Shown: positions 1 through 6,792 of the stretch, in pieces | Numbering within the stretch: position 1 is the first letter of the stretch | How the letters are laid out: every line of letters begins with the position of its first letter | Assembly (NCBI RefSeq): GCF_003075395.1 | Contig: NZ_QDFV01000005.1 | Coordinates: 186,001 to 250,000, forward strand | Origin: Microbacterium sp. TPD7012 | GTDB taxonomy: Bacteria > Actinomycetota > Actinomycetes > Actinomycetales > Microbacteriaceae | Reading direction: 5' to 3' | DNA: 64,000 nucleotides | Position numbers and translations under genes: made by a program | The notes under the pieces: model-generated | Seen by the model: only the letters and a program-made list of their open reading frames with translations | Database searches by the model: none | What the model was told of the DNA's origin: nothing

Positions 1-47
1 CTCTGCTACCGTCCGACGAAACGCGCGCATCGAAGGAGAGCGACGAG

Positions 48-608
48 ATGAGACCACTGCGGTACGCGATCAACGTCACGCTCGACGGCAGCGTGCATCA
101 CGAGGCGGGGCTCACTCCCGATGAGGAGTTCATGGACTTCTGGACCGCCGAGATGGATCGGTCAGACGCCGAGATCTATGGCCGCGTGACCTACGAGATG
201 ATGGAGTCCGCCTGGCGGCGGCCGGCGGATGGCGTGTGGCCCGACTGGATGAATGAGTCGGAGATCCGCTTCGCCGAGCGCATCGACCGGGCGAAGAAGT
301 ACGTCGTGTCGAGCAGCCTCGCCACGGTGGACTGGAATGCCGAGCTGGTCGAGGGCGACCTGGAAGCGGCGATCCGCACGCTGAAGCAGGAACCTGGCAA
401 GGGCCTCTCCGTCGGCGGCGTGACGCTCACCCTCGCACTGGCAGATCTCGGCCTGATCGACGAGTACACGTTCGCCGTGCATCCGGTGCTCGCCGGAAGC
501 GGTCCGAGACTGTTCGACGGGCTGCGTGAACGCATCGAACTCGAGCTCGTGGAGCGGCAGGAGTTCCGGTCGGGCGTGGTCGTGCAGAGGTACAGGCCGC
601 GGGGGTGA
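48..608 (+). CDS. Dihydrofolate reductase family protein (RibD C-terminal-like)
   Basis: A 186-aa protein of the bacterial DHFR-like/RibD-C group, close to the YyaP/YwjB type. It opens with the family pattern RYAINVTLDG, has the block DAEIYGRVTYEMM (residues about 44-56) and the nucleotide-binding glycine run GKGLSVGGVTLTLALADLGL (about residues 117-136), and ends in LFDGL...VVVQRYRP. These proteins bind NADPH; their physiological substrate is mostly unknown and true DHFR activity should not be assumed. The ATG has a purine-rich GGAGAG/GACGAG region just upstream. It is a single gene converging on the quinone reductase at 725, with a long hairpin in the 116-bp gap. Length is normal for the group. 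Confidence 0.85.
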   Translation: MRPLRYAINVTLDGSVHHEAGLTPDEEFMDFWTAEMDRSDAEIYGRVTYEMMESAWRRPADGVWPDWMNESEIRFAERIDRAKKYVVSSSLATVDWNAELVEGDLEAAIRTLKQEPGKGLSVGGVTLTLALADLGLIDEYTFAVHPVLAGSGPRLFDGLRERIELELVERQEFRSGVVVQRYRPRG

Positions 609-639
609 GCTTGTCGCGCTGCGCGCCTCCGCAGGAGAT

Positions 640-688
640 GTGCGCTTCGCGAGGACGGATGCCGACAAACCGACCTCGCGAAGCGCAC
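640..688. repeat. Long inverted repeat between convergent genes, possible bidirectional terminator
   Basis: The 15-nt arms at 640-654 (GTGCGCTTCGCGAGG) and 674-688 are perfectly complementary. Pairing can be extended by about four more bases with one mismatch, leaving an 11-nt loop. It sits in the 116-bp gap between two genes that end facing each other, so termination in both directions is the simplest role. There is no clear U-tract. Compare the similar long palindromes near 50.7, 51.0 and 56.6 kb. Confidence 0.7.
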
Positions 689-724
689 TTCACCTTCCGG
701 GGCGCACACCCCGACCAAGCTTGA

Positions 725-1654
725 TCACGGAAGGATGATGACCTTGCCCACGATCCGCCCCGCGGCCGCCTCCGCGTGCAGCGCCGGAAGCTGCTCGAGC
801 GGGATACGCCGCGTGACCTCGAGGCGGAGAGCCCCGCTGTCGACCAGCGACACGAGCTCGGCCAGTTTCTCGGCATCGCTGCGGACGAAGACGACGACGG
901 ACCGCACATTCCGCTCGGCGTCGTCAGGTGCGGGCATCCAGGCGGTGGTGCTGACGACGACTCCCCCGTCGCGGACCAGCCGCACGAGCGCGGTGAACTC
1001 GTCCGGTTCGATCGGCGCGAGGTTGAGGAGCAGGTCGACGGGCTCGGAAACCGCGTCGAGCACGACGGTCTCGGTGTGGTCGATGATCTCGTCGGCGCCT
1101 GCGGCGCGCACAGCATCCGCACTCCGAGGGCTCGCGGTGGCGATAACGTAGGCGCCTGCGCGCGTGGCCAGGGCGATCGCGTACTTGCCGACGACGCCGC
1201 CGGCGCCGACGATGAGCACGCGCTGTCCGGCCTGGAGGTCTCCGTCGTCGAAGAGCGCCTGGCGCGCGGTGAGGGCGACGGAGGGGAGCGCTGCGGCATC
1301 CGCGAGCGGCACTGAGGTGGGCGCTGCGGCGAGCGCCTCCGCCGGAGCGACGACGTATTCGGCCGCTCCGCCGTCTTCGGCCATCGGCAGGAAGCCGATC
1401 ACGGCGTCGCCCACCGCGAAGCCCTCGACGCCGTCGCCGATCGCGTCGATCGTGCCCGAGACGTCGTAGCCCGGCACGTGCGGGAGCACGATCGGGATGG
1501 GGAGGAAACCGGCGCGCATGCCGTTGTCAGCGGCACTGAAAGCGGATGCTGCGACGCGCAGCCGCACCTGCCCCGCACCCGGAACAGGCTGCTCGATGTC
1601 GCCGTACTGGAGCACCTCGGGTCCGCCCACTTCGTGGAACCGTACTGCCTTCAT
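725..1654 (-). CDS. NADP-dependent zinc-independent quinone oxidoreductase (MDR family)
   Basis: A 309-aa medium-chain dehydrogenase/reductase of the quinone oxidoreductase (Qor/zeta-crystallin) branch. The N-terminal GroES-like fold begins MKAVRFHEVGGPEVLQYGD. The Rossmann nucleotide-binding motif VLIVGAGGVVGKYAIALA lies near residues 150-167. Zinc-ligand cysteines are absent, as in Qor. It likely reduces quinones or enones with NADPH in the cytosol. The start at 1654 was chosen because it begins the conserved domain and follows an AGAAGGA ribosome site; an upstream in-frame start would translate through the operators. It is divergent from a MarR regulator with two palindromes between, so it is very probably repressed by that regulator and induced by an electrophile or quinone. 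Confidence 0.88.
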   Translation of the reverse strand: MKAVRFHEVGGPEVLQYGDIEQPVPGAGQVRLRVAASAFSAADNGMRAGFLPIPIVLPHVPGYDVSGTIDAIGDGVEGFAVGDAVIGFLPMAEDGGAAEYVVAPAEALAAAPTSVPLADAAALPSVALTARQALFDDGDLQAGQRVLIVGAGGVVGKYAIALATRAGAYVIATASPRSADAVRAAGADEIIDHTETVVLDAVSEPVDLLLNLAPIEPDEFTALVRLVRDGGVVVSTTAWMPAPDDAERNVRSVVVFVRSDAEKLAELVSLVDSGALRLEVTRRIPLEQLPALHAEAAAGRIVGKVIILP

Positions 1655-1675
1655 GATCCTTCTCTCTTTCGTAGG

Positions 1676-1729
1676 TGCTTCGAATTCGAAGCAATAGGAA
1701 GACCGTAGCACTGCTTCGAATTCGAAGCA
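1676..1729. promoter_or_regulatory. Paired 18-bp operator palindromes for the MarR regulator
   Basis: The perfect palindrome TGCTTCGAATTCGAAGCA occurs twice, at 1676-1693 and 1712-1729, with a 36-bp centre-to-centre distance. They fill the 92-bp region between the quinone reductase and marR. The right copy ends just before the marR -10 (TATACT, 1735-1740), so binding should block both promoters. Assignment to the adjacent MarR is inference from position and symmetry. Confidence 0.88.
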
Positions 1730-1746
1730 ACACGTATACTGGGTGC

Positions 1747-2247
1747 ATGAGCACACAACCTCCTCGGCTCTCTCCCACGGAGCTCGCGGCCTACTTCGCC
1801 TTCACCGAGGTGAGCAGCCTGCTGCGGCACGCGGTCGAGAAGCAGCTGAAGGATGTCGGGCAGCTCAGCTACGTGCAGTTCCAGCTGCTGGCGCGGCTCG
1901 GCGATGCCCCCGACGGCAGTCAGCGGATGACGGATCTCGCGGACGGCGTCGTCTACAGCCGCAGCGGCCTGACCTATCAGGCGCAATCCCTCGAGGAGCG
2001 CGGTCTGGTCACGCGTGCGCCGTCACCCGAGGACGAGCGGAGCACGATCGTCGCGATCACGGCCGAGGGCCGCGAGGTGCTGGCCACGGTGTTCCCGGGA
2101 CACATCGAGGCCGTGAAGAGTCTGCTGTTCGAGTCGCTGACGGACGCCGACGTCGAGGCGCTCTCGCGGATGATGACGCAGGTCAGCGGACACCTGCGGG
2201 CGAATCCCCCGCGGTCCGCCGGCCGACGCAAGGCGAAGGCCGACTGA
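1747..2247 (+). CDS. MarR family transcriptional regulator
   Basis: A 166-aa winged-helix repressor. The recognisable MarR core runs from FTEVSSLLRHAVEKQLKD through LSYVQFQLLARLGDAPDG to the wing GLVTRAPSPEDERSTIVAIT, followed by the dimerisation helices. The C-terminus is basic (SAGRRKAKAD). The start at 1747 lies 6 bp after TATACT, so the message is probably leaderless; there is no ribosome site. It is divergent from the quinone reductase and the two palindromes between them imply autoregulation plus control of the reductase. Typical ligands of such pairs are quinones or phenolics, but nothing here shows the ligand. Confidence 0.9.
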   Translation: MSTQPPRLSPTELAAYFAFTEVSSLLRHAVEKQLKDVGQLSYVQFQLLARLGDAPDGSQRMTDLADGVVYSRSGLTYQAQSLEERGLVTRAPSPEDERSTIVAITAEGREVLATVFPGHIEAVKSLLFESLTDADVEALSRMMTQVSGHLRANPPRSAGRRKAKAD

Positions 2248-2279
2248 CACCCCTGGGTCGCTGAGCTTCCCCCACCCCC

Positions 2280-2311
2280 GGTCGTTGAGCGAGCGAAGCG
2301 AGACGAAACGC
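2280..2311 (+). repeat. Dispersed intergenic repeat, copy 1
   Basis: This copy reads GGTCGTTGAGCGAGCGAAGC followed by GAGACGAAACGC. Related copies lie at 53523-53554 and, inverted, at 38895-38955. Around this copy (2248-2387) are several shorter fragments of the GGGTCGCTGAG type. No gene is visible in this 140-bp gap between marR and the HAD gene, which converge. Repeats of this style are common between genes in Microbacterium (recalled, not searched). Confidence 0.7.
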
Positions 2312-2387
2312 CCCGGGGTCGCTGACCTCGACCCGTTGGGTCGCTGAGCCTGTCGAAGCGCGCCACCCCCGCGCCCCGCAACGCGCT

Positions 2388-2984
2388 TCAGACCCCGACC
2401 CCCTCCGCCCGCAGCGCGACACGAAGCCCGTCCGCTGACGTGAAGCGATGTGTCGGCATCCCCAGTTCTTCCGCACCGACGAGCTTCGAGGCGGAGTCAT
2501 CCGTGAAGAAGACCTCCGCACCCGCGAGCCCGAGGGCGTCGAGCACGTGCTGGAACGCCCGGATGTCGGGCTTCGCCCAGCCGATCTCCGCGGAGTTGAA
2601 GATGGCGTCGAAGTGCGCGGTGAGGCCCAGCGCCGCGGTCTCGGCGGGGATCGTGTCGGTACCGTTGGTGAGGATGGCCGTGCGGATGCCGGCGGCACGA
2701 AGCGCGTCCGCGATCGCGAGCACCTCTGGGTCGACCTCAGATGGCTGTCGCCCCCACTCTTCTGCCGCCGCCACCGAGCCGAGCGATGCGCCGACCCGGT
2801 CGACCCACAGGCGACGGGAGATCGCGCCGGTCGTCACCTGTTCGAGCAGATCCGGCTCGAAAGCCGTCTGTAGCACAGCGCCGGGTGCGAGCCCATGTCT
2901 GGTCTCGATGTCGGCGGTGAAGTCCGCATCGAAATGGCGGACGACACCGTCGAGGTCGAAGAGGACTGCGCGAATCGGAGGCAT
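2388..2984 (-). CDS. HAD superfamily hydrolase
   Basis: A 198-aa haloacid-dehalogenase-like phosphatase. Motif I is AVLFDLDGVVRHFDA (nucleophile D in DLDG, residues about 6-20), motif II is ILTNGTD (about residue 108), and motif III/IV is WAKPDIRAFQHVLDALG...FFTDDSASKLVGAEELGM. All catalytic elements are present. The substrate is unknown; this is the PGP/epoxide-hydrolase-like subfamily with an alpha-helical cap. The start at 2984 begins the motif; there is no strong ribosome site. It lies 20 bp after the TetR gene on the same strand, so it is probably the last gene of the racemase-tetR-HAD operon. Confidence 0.87.
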   Translation of the reverse strand: MPPIRAVLFDLDGVVRHFDADFTADIETRHGLAPGAVLQTAFEPDLLEQVTTGAISRRLWVDRVGASLGSVAAAEEWGRQPSEVDPEVLAIADALRAAGIRTAILTNGTDTIPAETAALGLTAHFDAIFNSAEIGWAKPDIRAFQHVLDALGLAGAEVFFTDDSASKLVGAEELGMPTHRFTSADGLRVALRAEGVGV

Positions 2985-3004
2985 GCGTTCAGGGTGCCGA
3001 AGAG

Positions 3005-3643
3005 TCACCGCCCGCTGCCGCCAACCGACCCGAGGATCGCGGTGAAGCCCGCTTCGAGCGACCCCGCGAGCGCCGGGGCATCGCCGAGGTAGCCGTTCAC
3101 CATCGCGCCGTCGCGGAGGATCATGAGCTGGTTCGCGACCGAAGTCACGTCGCGCGCGCCCGCCTGACCGGCGATCCCGGAGAAGAAGTCGATCAGCCAG
3201 GCTCGGTGCGCGTCGACGGCCACGCGGACCGGATCCGCGGGGTCGGGATACTCCGCGGCCGCGTTGATGAACGCGCATCCGCGGAATCCCGGGCTGCAGC
3301 TGGCCGCACCGATACCGGCGGCGATCCTGCGCGCTGTCGCGAGCGCGTCCCCCTCACGGACCGTGCTCTTCATCCACGTCTGCTCGGCGGCGGACTGCTG
3401 CTCGAGGTAGGCGACGACGAGGTCGCTCTTCGCGCGGAAGTGCCGGTAGAACGTGACCTTGGTGATGCCGACCTGCTCGATGATGCGGTCGGCACTCGTC
3501 GCGCGGATGCCGTGGTGGTAGAACAGCTCGTTGGCGGCGTCGAGGATCCGCTGCCGCGTGTTCGCGCCGCTCGACGGCTTCGCCGCGGGGGCGGGCGTCT
3601 CATCGTGCACGTCGGACTCCGGTCTGGTTCGGGCGGATGGCAT
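3005..3643 (-). CDS. TetR family transcriptional regulator
   Basis: A 212-aa repressor. After a 25-residue polar N-terminus comes the TetR DNA-binding domain TRQRILDAANELFYHHGIRA with recognition helix region GITKVTFYRHFRAKSDLVVA. The ligand-binding C-terminal half includes CSPGFRGCAFINAAAEYPDP, a block common in TetR_C-type regulators of this subgroup. The start at 3643 follows GGAGG with a 6-nt spacing; a longer reading frame would overlap the upstream racemase. It is transcribed with the racemase (16-bp gap) and the HAD gene (20-bp gap). A 22-bp palindrome upstream of the operon at 4470-4491 is a candidate binding site. Confidence 0.9.
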   Translation of the reverse strand: MPSARTRPESDVHDETPAPAAKPSSGANTRQRILDAANELFYHHGIRATSADRIIEQVGITKVTFYRHFRAKSDLVVAYLEQQSAAEQTWMKSTVREGDALATARRIAAGIGAASCSPGFRGCAFINAAAEYPDPADPVRVAVDAHRAWLIDFFSGIAGQAGARDVTSVANQLMILRDGAMVNGYLGDAPALAGSLEAGFTAILGSVGGSGR

Positions 3644-3659
3644 CAGCGCCTCCAGGATT

Positions 3660-4355
3660 TCATGGTTCCTGCAGCGCTGCGGCGAGCGCGGCATCGACAT
3701 GGAGTGCCGTGGTCGGGAAGACGGGCACCGGCGAATCCTCCGCAGACACCAGCAGTTCGATCTCGGTGCAGCCGAGGATGACGCCTTCGGCGCCCTGCGC
3801 CACGAGCTCGTCGATCACCTCGCGGTAGAACGCGCGGGACTCGGGGCGGATGACACCGTGCACGAGCTCGTCGTAGATGACGGCGTGCACTCCGGCGCGC
3901 TGCTCAGCGTTCGGGATGAGGACCTCGATCCCCTGGGCCTCGAGCCGTTCGCGATAAAACGGCTTCTCCATCGTGAAGGCGGTGCCGAGGAGCCCCACCC
4001 TGCGGATGCCGGCGCCGAGCACGGCCGCGGCGGTGGTGTCGGCGATGTGGAGGAACGGGATGCCGATCACGGCTTCGATGCGGTCGGCGACGAGGTGCAT
4101 GGTGTTGGTGCAGAGCACGATGAGGTCGGCGCCCGCGCGCTCGAGACCACGAGCATGGTCGGCGAGCAGCGTGCCCGCGGCGTCCCAGTCGTCGCGGGCC
4201 TGCAGGTCTTCGACCTCGGCGAAGTCGAGCGAGTCGAGGATGATGCGCGCGGAGTGATGCCCGCCGAGCTGTTCCCGCACGCGTTCGTTCGCCAGGCGGT
4301 ACCACTCGAGCGAGGATTCCCAGCTCATCCCACCGAGCACGCCGATCGTCTTCAT
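3660..4355 (-). CDS. Aspartate/glutamate racemase family protein
   Basis: A 231-aa cofactor-independent amino-acid racemase of the Asp/Glu family. The N-terminus MKTIGVLGGMSWESSLEWYR is diagnostic of the YgeA/aspartate racemase branch. The two catalytic cysteine motifs are both present: LIVLCTNTMH (about residue 82) and VILGCTEIELL (about residue 195). It should interconvert L- and D- forms of an acidic or broad-range amino acid. The start at 4355 begins the conserved fold. It is first gene of a probable operon with tetR and the HAD phosphatase. Nothing indicates the exact substrate. Confidence 0.88.
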   Translation of the reverse strand: MKTIGVLGGMSWESSLEWYRLANERVREQLGGHHSARIILDSLDFAEVEDLQARDDWDAAGTLLADHARGLERAGADLIVLCTNTMHLVADRIEAVIGIPFLHIADTTAAAVLGAGIRRVGLLGTAFTMEKPFYRERLEAQGIEVLIPNAEQRAGVHAVIYDELVHGVIRPESRAFYREVIDELVAQGAEGVILGCTEIELLVSAEDSPVPVFPTTALHVDAALAAALQEP

Positions 4356-4469
4356 CGGCGTCGCGCGATCTGCTCGTGGATGGGGAGAAGGGTCGGTCGC
4401 ATGCACTGAATGTATCCCCGGAGCTGATGTGGTCGCTTGCGCTCGATGTCGAGGCAGGCTAGCGTCCAT

Positions 4470-4491
4470 GTAGACGTACTAGTAACTCTAC
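4470..4491. promoter_or_regulatory. 22-bp imperfect palindrome, candidate TetR operator
   Basis: The outer arms GTAGA (4470-4474) and TCTAC (4487-4491) and the inner palindrome TACTAGTA (4477-4484) share one centre; 9 of 11 half-site positions match. It lies in the 168-bp divergent gap between the racemase operon and the membrane protein at 4524. Size and symmetry suit a TetR dimer, and a TetR gene is the second gene of the left operon. Assignment is inference. Confidence 0.5.
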
Positions 4492-4523
4492 TGGTCGATC
4501 TCCATCAGAAAGAACCGCTGAAC

Positions 4524-5084
4524 ATGTCTGAGACCCCCTCCTCCACCTTGAGCAGCGCCCTGCGCCGCCTCTACTTCGTCCGCTTCGGGTTCACACTCGT
4601 CTGGGCGGCGCTGCTGTTCCTGACCGGCGGCGCCATGGGTCCGTTCCTCACGATCCTGCTGATCGTGTATCCGCTGTTCGATGCGGCATCCGTCTACTGG
4701 CAGATCCGCGCGGAGGGCGATGATCGCCGGGCGAAGGTCTCGGAGTGGATCAACGTCGTCGTCAGCGTGCTGGTCGCGATCACGCTGGGCTGGACGTCGA
4801 CGGTGTCCACCTCCGTCGCCCTGACCGTGTGGGGCGTGTGGGCGATCGGCGCCGGACTTCCGCAACTGATCACCGCCATCCGCAACCGCCGCTCCGGCGG
4901 GCAGGTTCCGCAGATGCTGTCGGGCGGCATCTCGCTCTTCGCCGGCGGGGCGTTCGTCGCGCAGGGGTTGGCGGGCAGCGAGATGATCGTCGGGGTCGCC
5001 GGGTATGCGCTGGTCGGTGCGGTGTTCTTCCTGGCGTCGGCGGTGCGGCTGTCGGTGGTGCTGCGGAGGAAGGTCGAGGCGTGA
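4524..5084 (+). CDS. Integral membrane protein, DUF308/HdeD-like
   Basis: A 186-aa protein with about six hydrophobic segments (FVRFGFTLVWAALLFLTG; MGPFLTILLIVYPLFDAASV; INVVVSVLVAITLGW; ALTVWGVWAIGAGLPQLIT; MLSGGISLFAGGAFVAQGL; VAGYALVGAVFFLASAVRLS). The arrangement of paired short helices and the ALTVWGVWAIGAG block resemble HdeD/DUF308 membrane proteins, whose role in actinobacteria is unknown. The start at 4524 precedes the first hydrophilic N-terminus MSETPSSTL; no strong ribosome site is visible. It is divergent from the racemase operon and shares its palindromic control region. Confidence 0.7.
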   Translation: MSETPSSTLSSALRRLYFVRFGFTLVWAALLFLTGGAMGPFLTILLIVYPLFDAASVYWQIRAEGDDRRAKVSEWINVVVSVLVAITLGWTSTVSTSVALTVWGVWAIGAGLPQLITAIRNRRSGGQVPQMLSGGISLFAGGAFVAQGLAGSEMIVGVAGYALVGAVFFLASAVRLSVVLRRKVEA

Positions 5085-5086
5085 CC

Positions 5087-5812
5087 TAGGGCGTGTCTGA
5101 CAAAGATGAGCGCGTGATCCGGGTCATTCCCGCGGGATGATGGGCGAGTGTCCTCTTCCCTTATCCCGCCGTGGCCGGTGACGCCGCCCACGCATGGCCG
5201 GGTGTCGCTCCGTTCAGTCAGGGACGATGACGTGACGATGGTGCGGGAGTTGGCGACTGACCCGTATGTGCCGCTCGTCGGGTCGTTACCCGCCCGCGCG
5301 AGCGATGCGGAGGCCCTGGCTTGGGTGGCGCGCCAGCAGTCACGCCGCTTAGACGGAACTGGCTTCTCCTTCGCGGTTGCCGACGCGCAGACGGGCGCGG
5401 CCGTGGGGCATTGTGGGCTGTGGCTCGCGGAACTTGGAGAAGGTCGCGCGACCGCGGGCTATGCGATTGTTGAGTCTGCCCGCGGCCGCGGATACGCGAC
5501 CGACGCGCTCATCGCAGTCACTCAGTTTGGATGGACGATCCCTGGCTTGTTCCGCATAGCGCTCTACATCGAACCGTGGAACACAGCCTCTCTTCGTACC
5601 GCTGAACGCGCGGGATACGCATTGGAGGGCGTCTTGCATAGCCATCAGGAGATCGGTGGCGAACGTCGCGACATGCGCGTCTACGCCGCGATCCGCCCTG
5701 AGGAGTAGCACCTCGCCCTCCTATCTGGGCGGGAGCACCAAAGTGTCTTCCGCGCCGCGATGCTTCTCAACGCGGTCATCGCATGGTCCAAGGCATTGTC
5801 AGACCCGCCCTA
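5087..5812. mobile_element. Inverted-repeat-bounded segment carrying a GNAT gene (candidate non-autonomous transposon)
   Basis: The left end TAGGGCGTGTCTGACAAAG (5087-5105) and the right end CATTGTCAGACCCGCCCTA (5794-5812) are inverted repeats matching at 17 of 19 positions. If the repeat starts at GGGCG, the outer TA on both sides could be a target duplication. The 726-bp segment contains one complete gene (GNAT) and no full transposase. After the GNAT gene an open frame reads ...EHQSVFRAAMLLNAVIAW... and stops with TAA in the right repeat, as transposase tails often do; this may be a remnant but was not matched to any family. Element family is undetermined. Confidence 0.55.
5148..5708 (+). 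CDS. GNAT family N-acetyltransferase (RimJ/RimL type)
   Basis: A 186-aa acetyltransferase. The RimJ/RimL-like fold is shown by VSLRSVRDDDVTMVRELATD, the beta-strand GAAVGHCGLWLAELGEGRATAGY, the acetyl-CoA pyrophosphate-binding loop SARGRGYATDALIAVTQFGW (residues about 109-128), and the C-terminal N-x-x-S-x-R motif EPWNTASLRTAERAGYALEG. The substrate is unknown: protein N-terminus or small molecule. The start is GTG at 5148; nearby ATGs are out of frame. Third positions are somewhat richer in A/T than in neighbours, in line with its location inside an inverted-repeat-bounded segment. It may be a passenger gene. Confidence 0.85.
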   Translation: MSSSLIPPWPVTPPTHGRVSLRSVRDDDVTMVRELATDPYVPLVGSLPARASDAEALAWVARQQSRRLDGTGFSFAVADAQTGAAVGHCGLWLAELGEGRATAGYAIVESARGRGYATDALIAVTQFGWTIPGLFRIALYIEPWNTASLRTAERAGYALEGVLHSHQEIGGERRDMRVYAAIRPEE

Positions 5813-6319
5813 ACTGCGCGCGAGCAGCCCTTCGCCGTCGCGAACCCAGGTGAGATTCGAGCTGTCGCGGAATGACATCCCGACGATGCGGCGTTTCCTC
5901 GACTTGGTCACCGGGCGGATCTCGTCGTCGAAGGAACGCAGCCGTGACGCGAACTCCCACGCGTAGGCCTCGTCGCTCTCGCCGAGGTAGTAGGCACCGG
6001 GCGGAAGGATCGTGAGCTGGATCGGGCGCCGTTCGCTCTCGTACGCATCGGTGACGCGCACCTCGACGTCGTAGATCGCCTGCTCGGAGGAGTTCACCAC
6101 CACGACACCGTAGGTCGTCTGCTCCTCTCCGATGCGGGATGCGACCCAGGCGAACACCTTGCTCGCCTGCGACTGCATCTCCCGCGCGGTCGCGGCTTCG
6201 TCTCGCTTGGCTTCGATGCCGAAGAGACGACCTGCGTGTTTCGCGCCGAGGACGGCCGCGAAGAGCGCGCCGATGGCGGTCAGGGCAGTGATGACGTCTG
6301 CGACGGAGCCGAGTTGCAT
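5810..6319 (-). CDS. Hypothetical membrane-anchored protein, 3' end formed by the inverted repeat
   Basis: A 169-aa protein with one N-terminal membrane segment (VADVITALTAIGALFAAVLGA), a charged helix (EAKRDEAATAREMQSQASKV) and a beta-rich domain (YGVVVVNSSEQAIYDVEVRV...LTILPPGAYYLGES...SFRDSSNLTWVRD). I do not recognise a named family. The protein at 9990-10685 has the same plan and a matching tail (VFQDSSGAAWRR). The stop codon TAG (5812-5810) is the first three bases of the right inverted repeat of the neighbouring element, so the original C-terminus was probably replaced; the last conserved block is intact, so any loss is short. Convergent with the GNAT gene. Confidence 0.65.
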   Translation of the reverse strand: MQLGSVADVITALTAIGALFAAVLGAKHAGRLFGIEAKRDEAATAREMQSQASKVFAWVASRIGEEQTTYGVVVVNSSEQAIYDVEVRVTDAYESERRPIQLTILPPGAYYLGESDEAYAWEFASRLRSFDDEIRPVTKSRKRRIVGMSFRDSSNLTWVRDGEGLLARS

Positions 6320-6471
6320 GCGGCCACTGTACGAGCGTCATCCGGCGTCTCGCGGGCGACCGGCCGGGAGATCACGGCGGCATATCGGTGTACTCGTCGG
6401 TCCCGCTTCCGTCACGTTGGCCGGGACTCGACGGATCGTCCAGCCGTAGCTGACGATCCGTCGATCATTCG

Positions 6472-6624
6472 TCAGCGCTGGCGACAGTGATCGCACATAC
6501 GGTATCCGCCGGTTCCGGCTACGCGGTTCCGCGGCGGAATCTGACTGCCGCTGGGACAGTCGTTGTACACGTGGTGGACGTCCGGGTTGCTGGGATTGCT
6601 CGAGTGGTAGGCCGGGACTCGCAT
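6472..6624 (-). CDS. Small 50-aa protein with CxxC-type zinc motif
   Basis: A 50-codon gene starting MRVPAYHSSNPSNPDVHHVY and ending GYRMCDHCRQR. Three cysteines (NDC at residue 23, CDHC at 44 and 47) plus His16/His17/His46 could form a zinc knuckle. A good ribosome site AAGGAG lies 7 nt before the ATG. Short proteins with the pattern HHVYxDC...G..I...R..GTGGYxxCxxC are familiar in actinobacteria, with no known role (recalled, not searched). It is divergent from the DUF2510 gene; a 13-bp perfect inverted repeat lies in between. Confidence 0.7.
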   Translation of the reverse strand: MRVPAYHSSNPSNPDVHHVYNDCPSGSQIPPRNRVAGTGGYRMCDHCRQR

Positions 6625-6670
6625 GAGGCTGCTCCTTTGCATCGTAAGTACCGGACGATCTCCGGCACTT

Positions 6671-6708
6671 CATGTATCAGGAGTTCGCAACGACGCTCCT
6701 GATACATG
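6671..6708. promoter_or_regulatory. 13-bp perfect inverted repeat in a divergent control region
   Basis: The arms CATGTATCAGGAG (6671-6683) and CTCCTGATACATG (6696-6708) are exact complements around a 12-nt loop. It lies in the 168-bp gap between the small zinc-motif gene (start 6624, minus) and the DUF2510 gene (start 6793, plus). It is not between convergent ends, so an operator or 5'-UTR hairpin is more likely than a terminator. A second short palindrome CGATATATCG lies at 6745-6754. Confidence 0.55.
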
Positions 6709-6792
6709 GAGTGGGCGCTGACCAAATCGCGACATCGCCGACCCCGATATATCGATAGTGTTCGCCCATACCCGAACAGAGAGCCGGCAACG

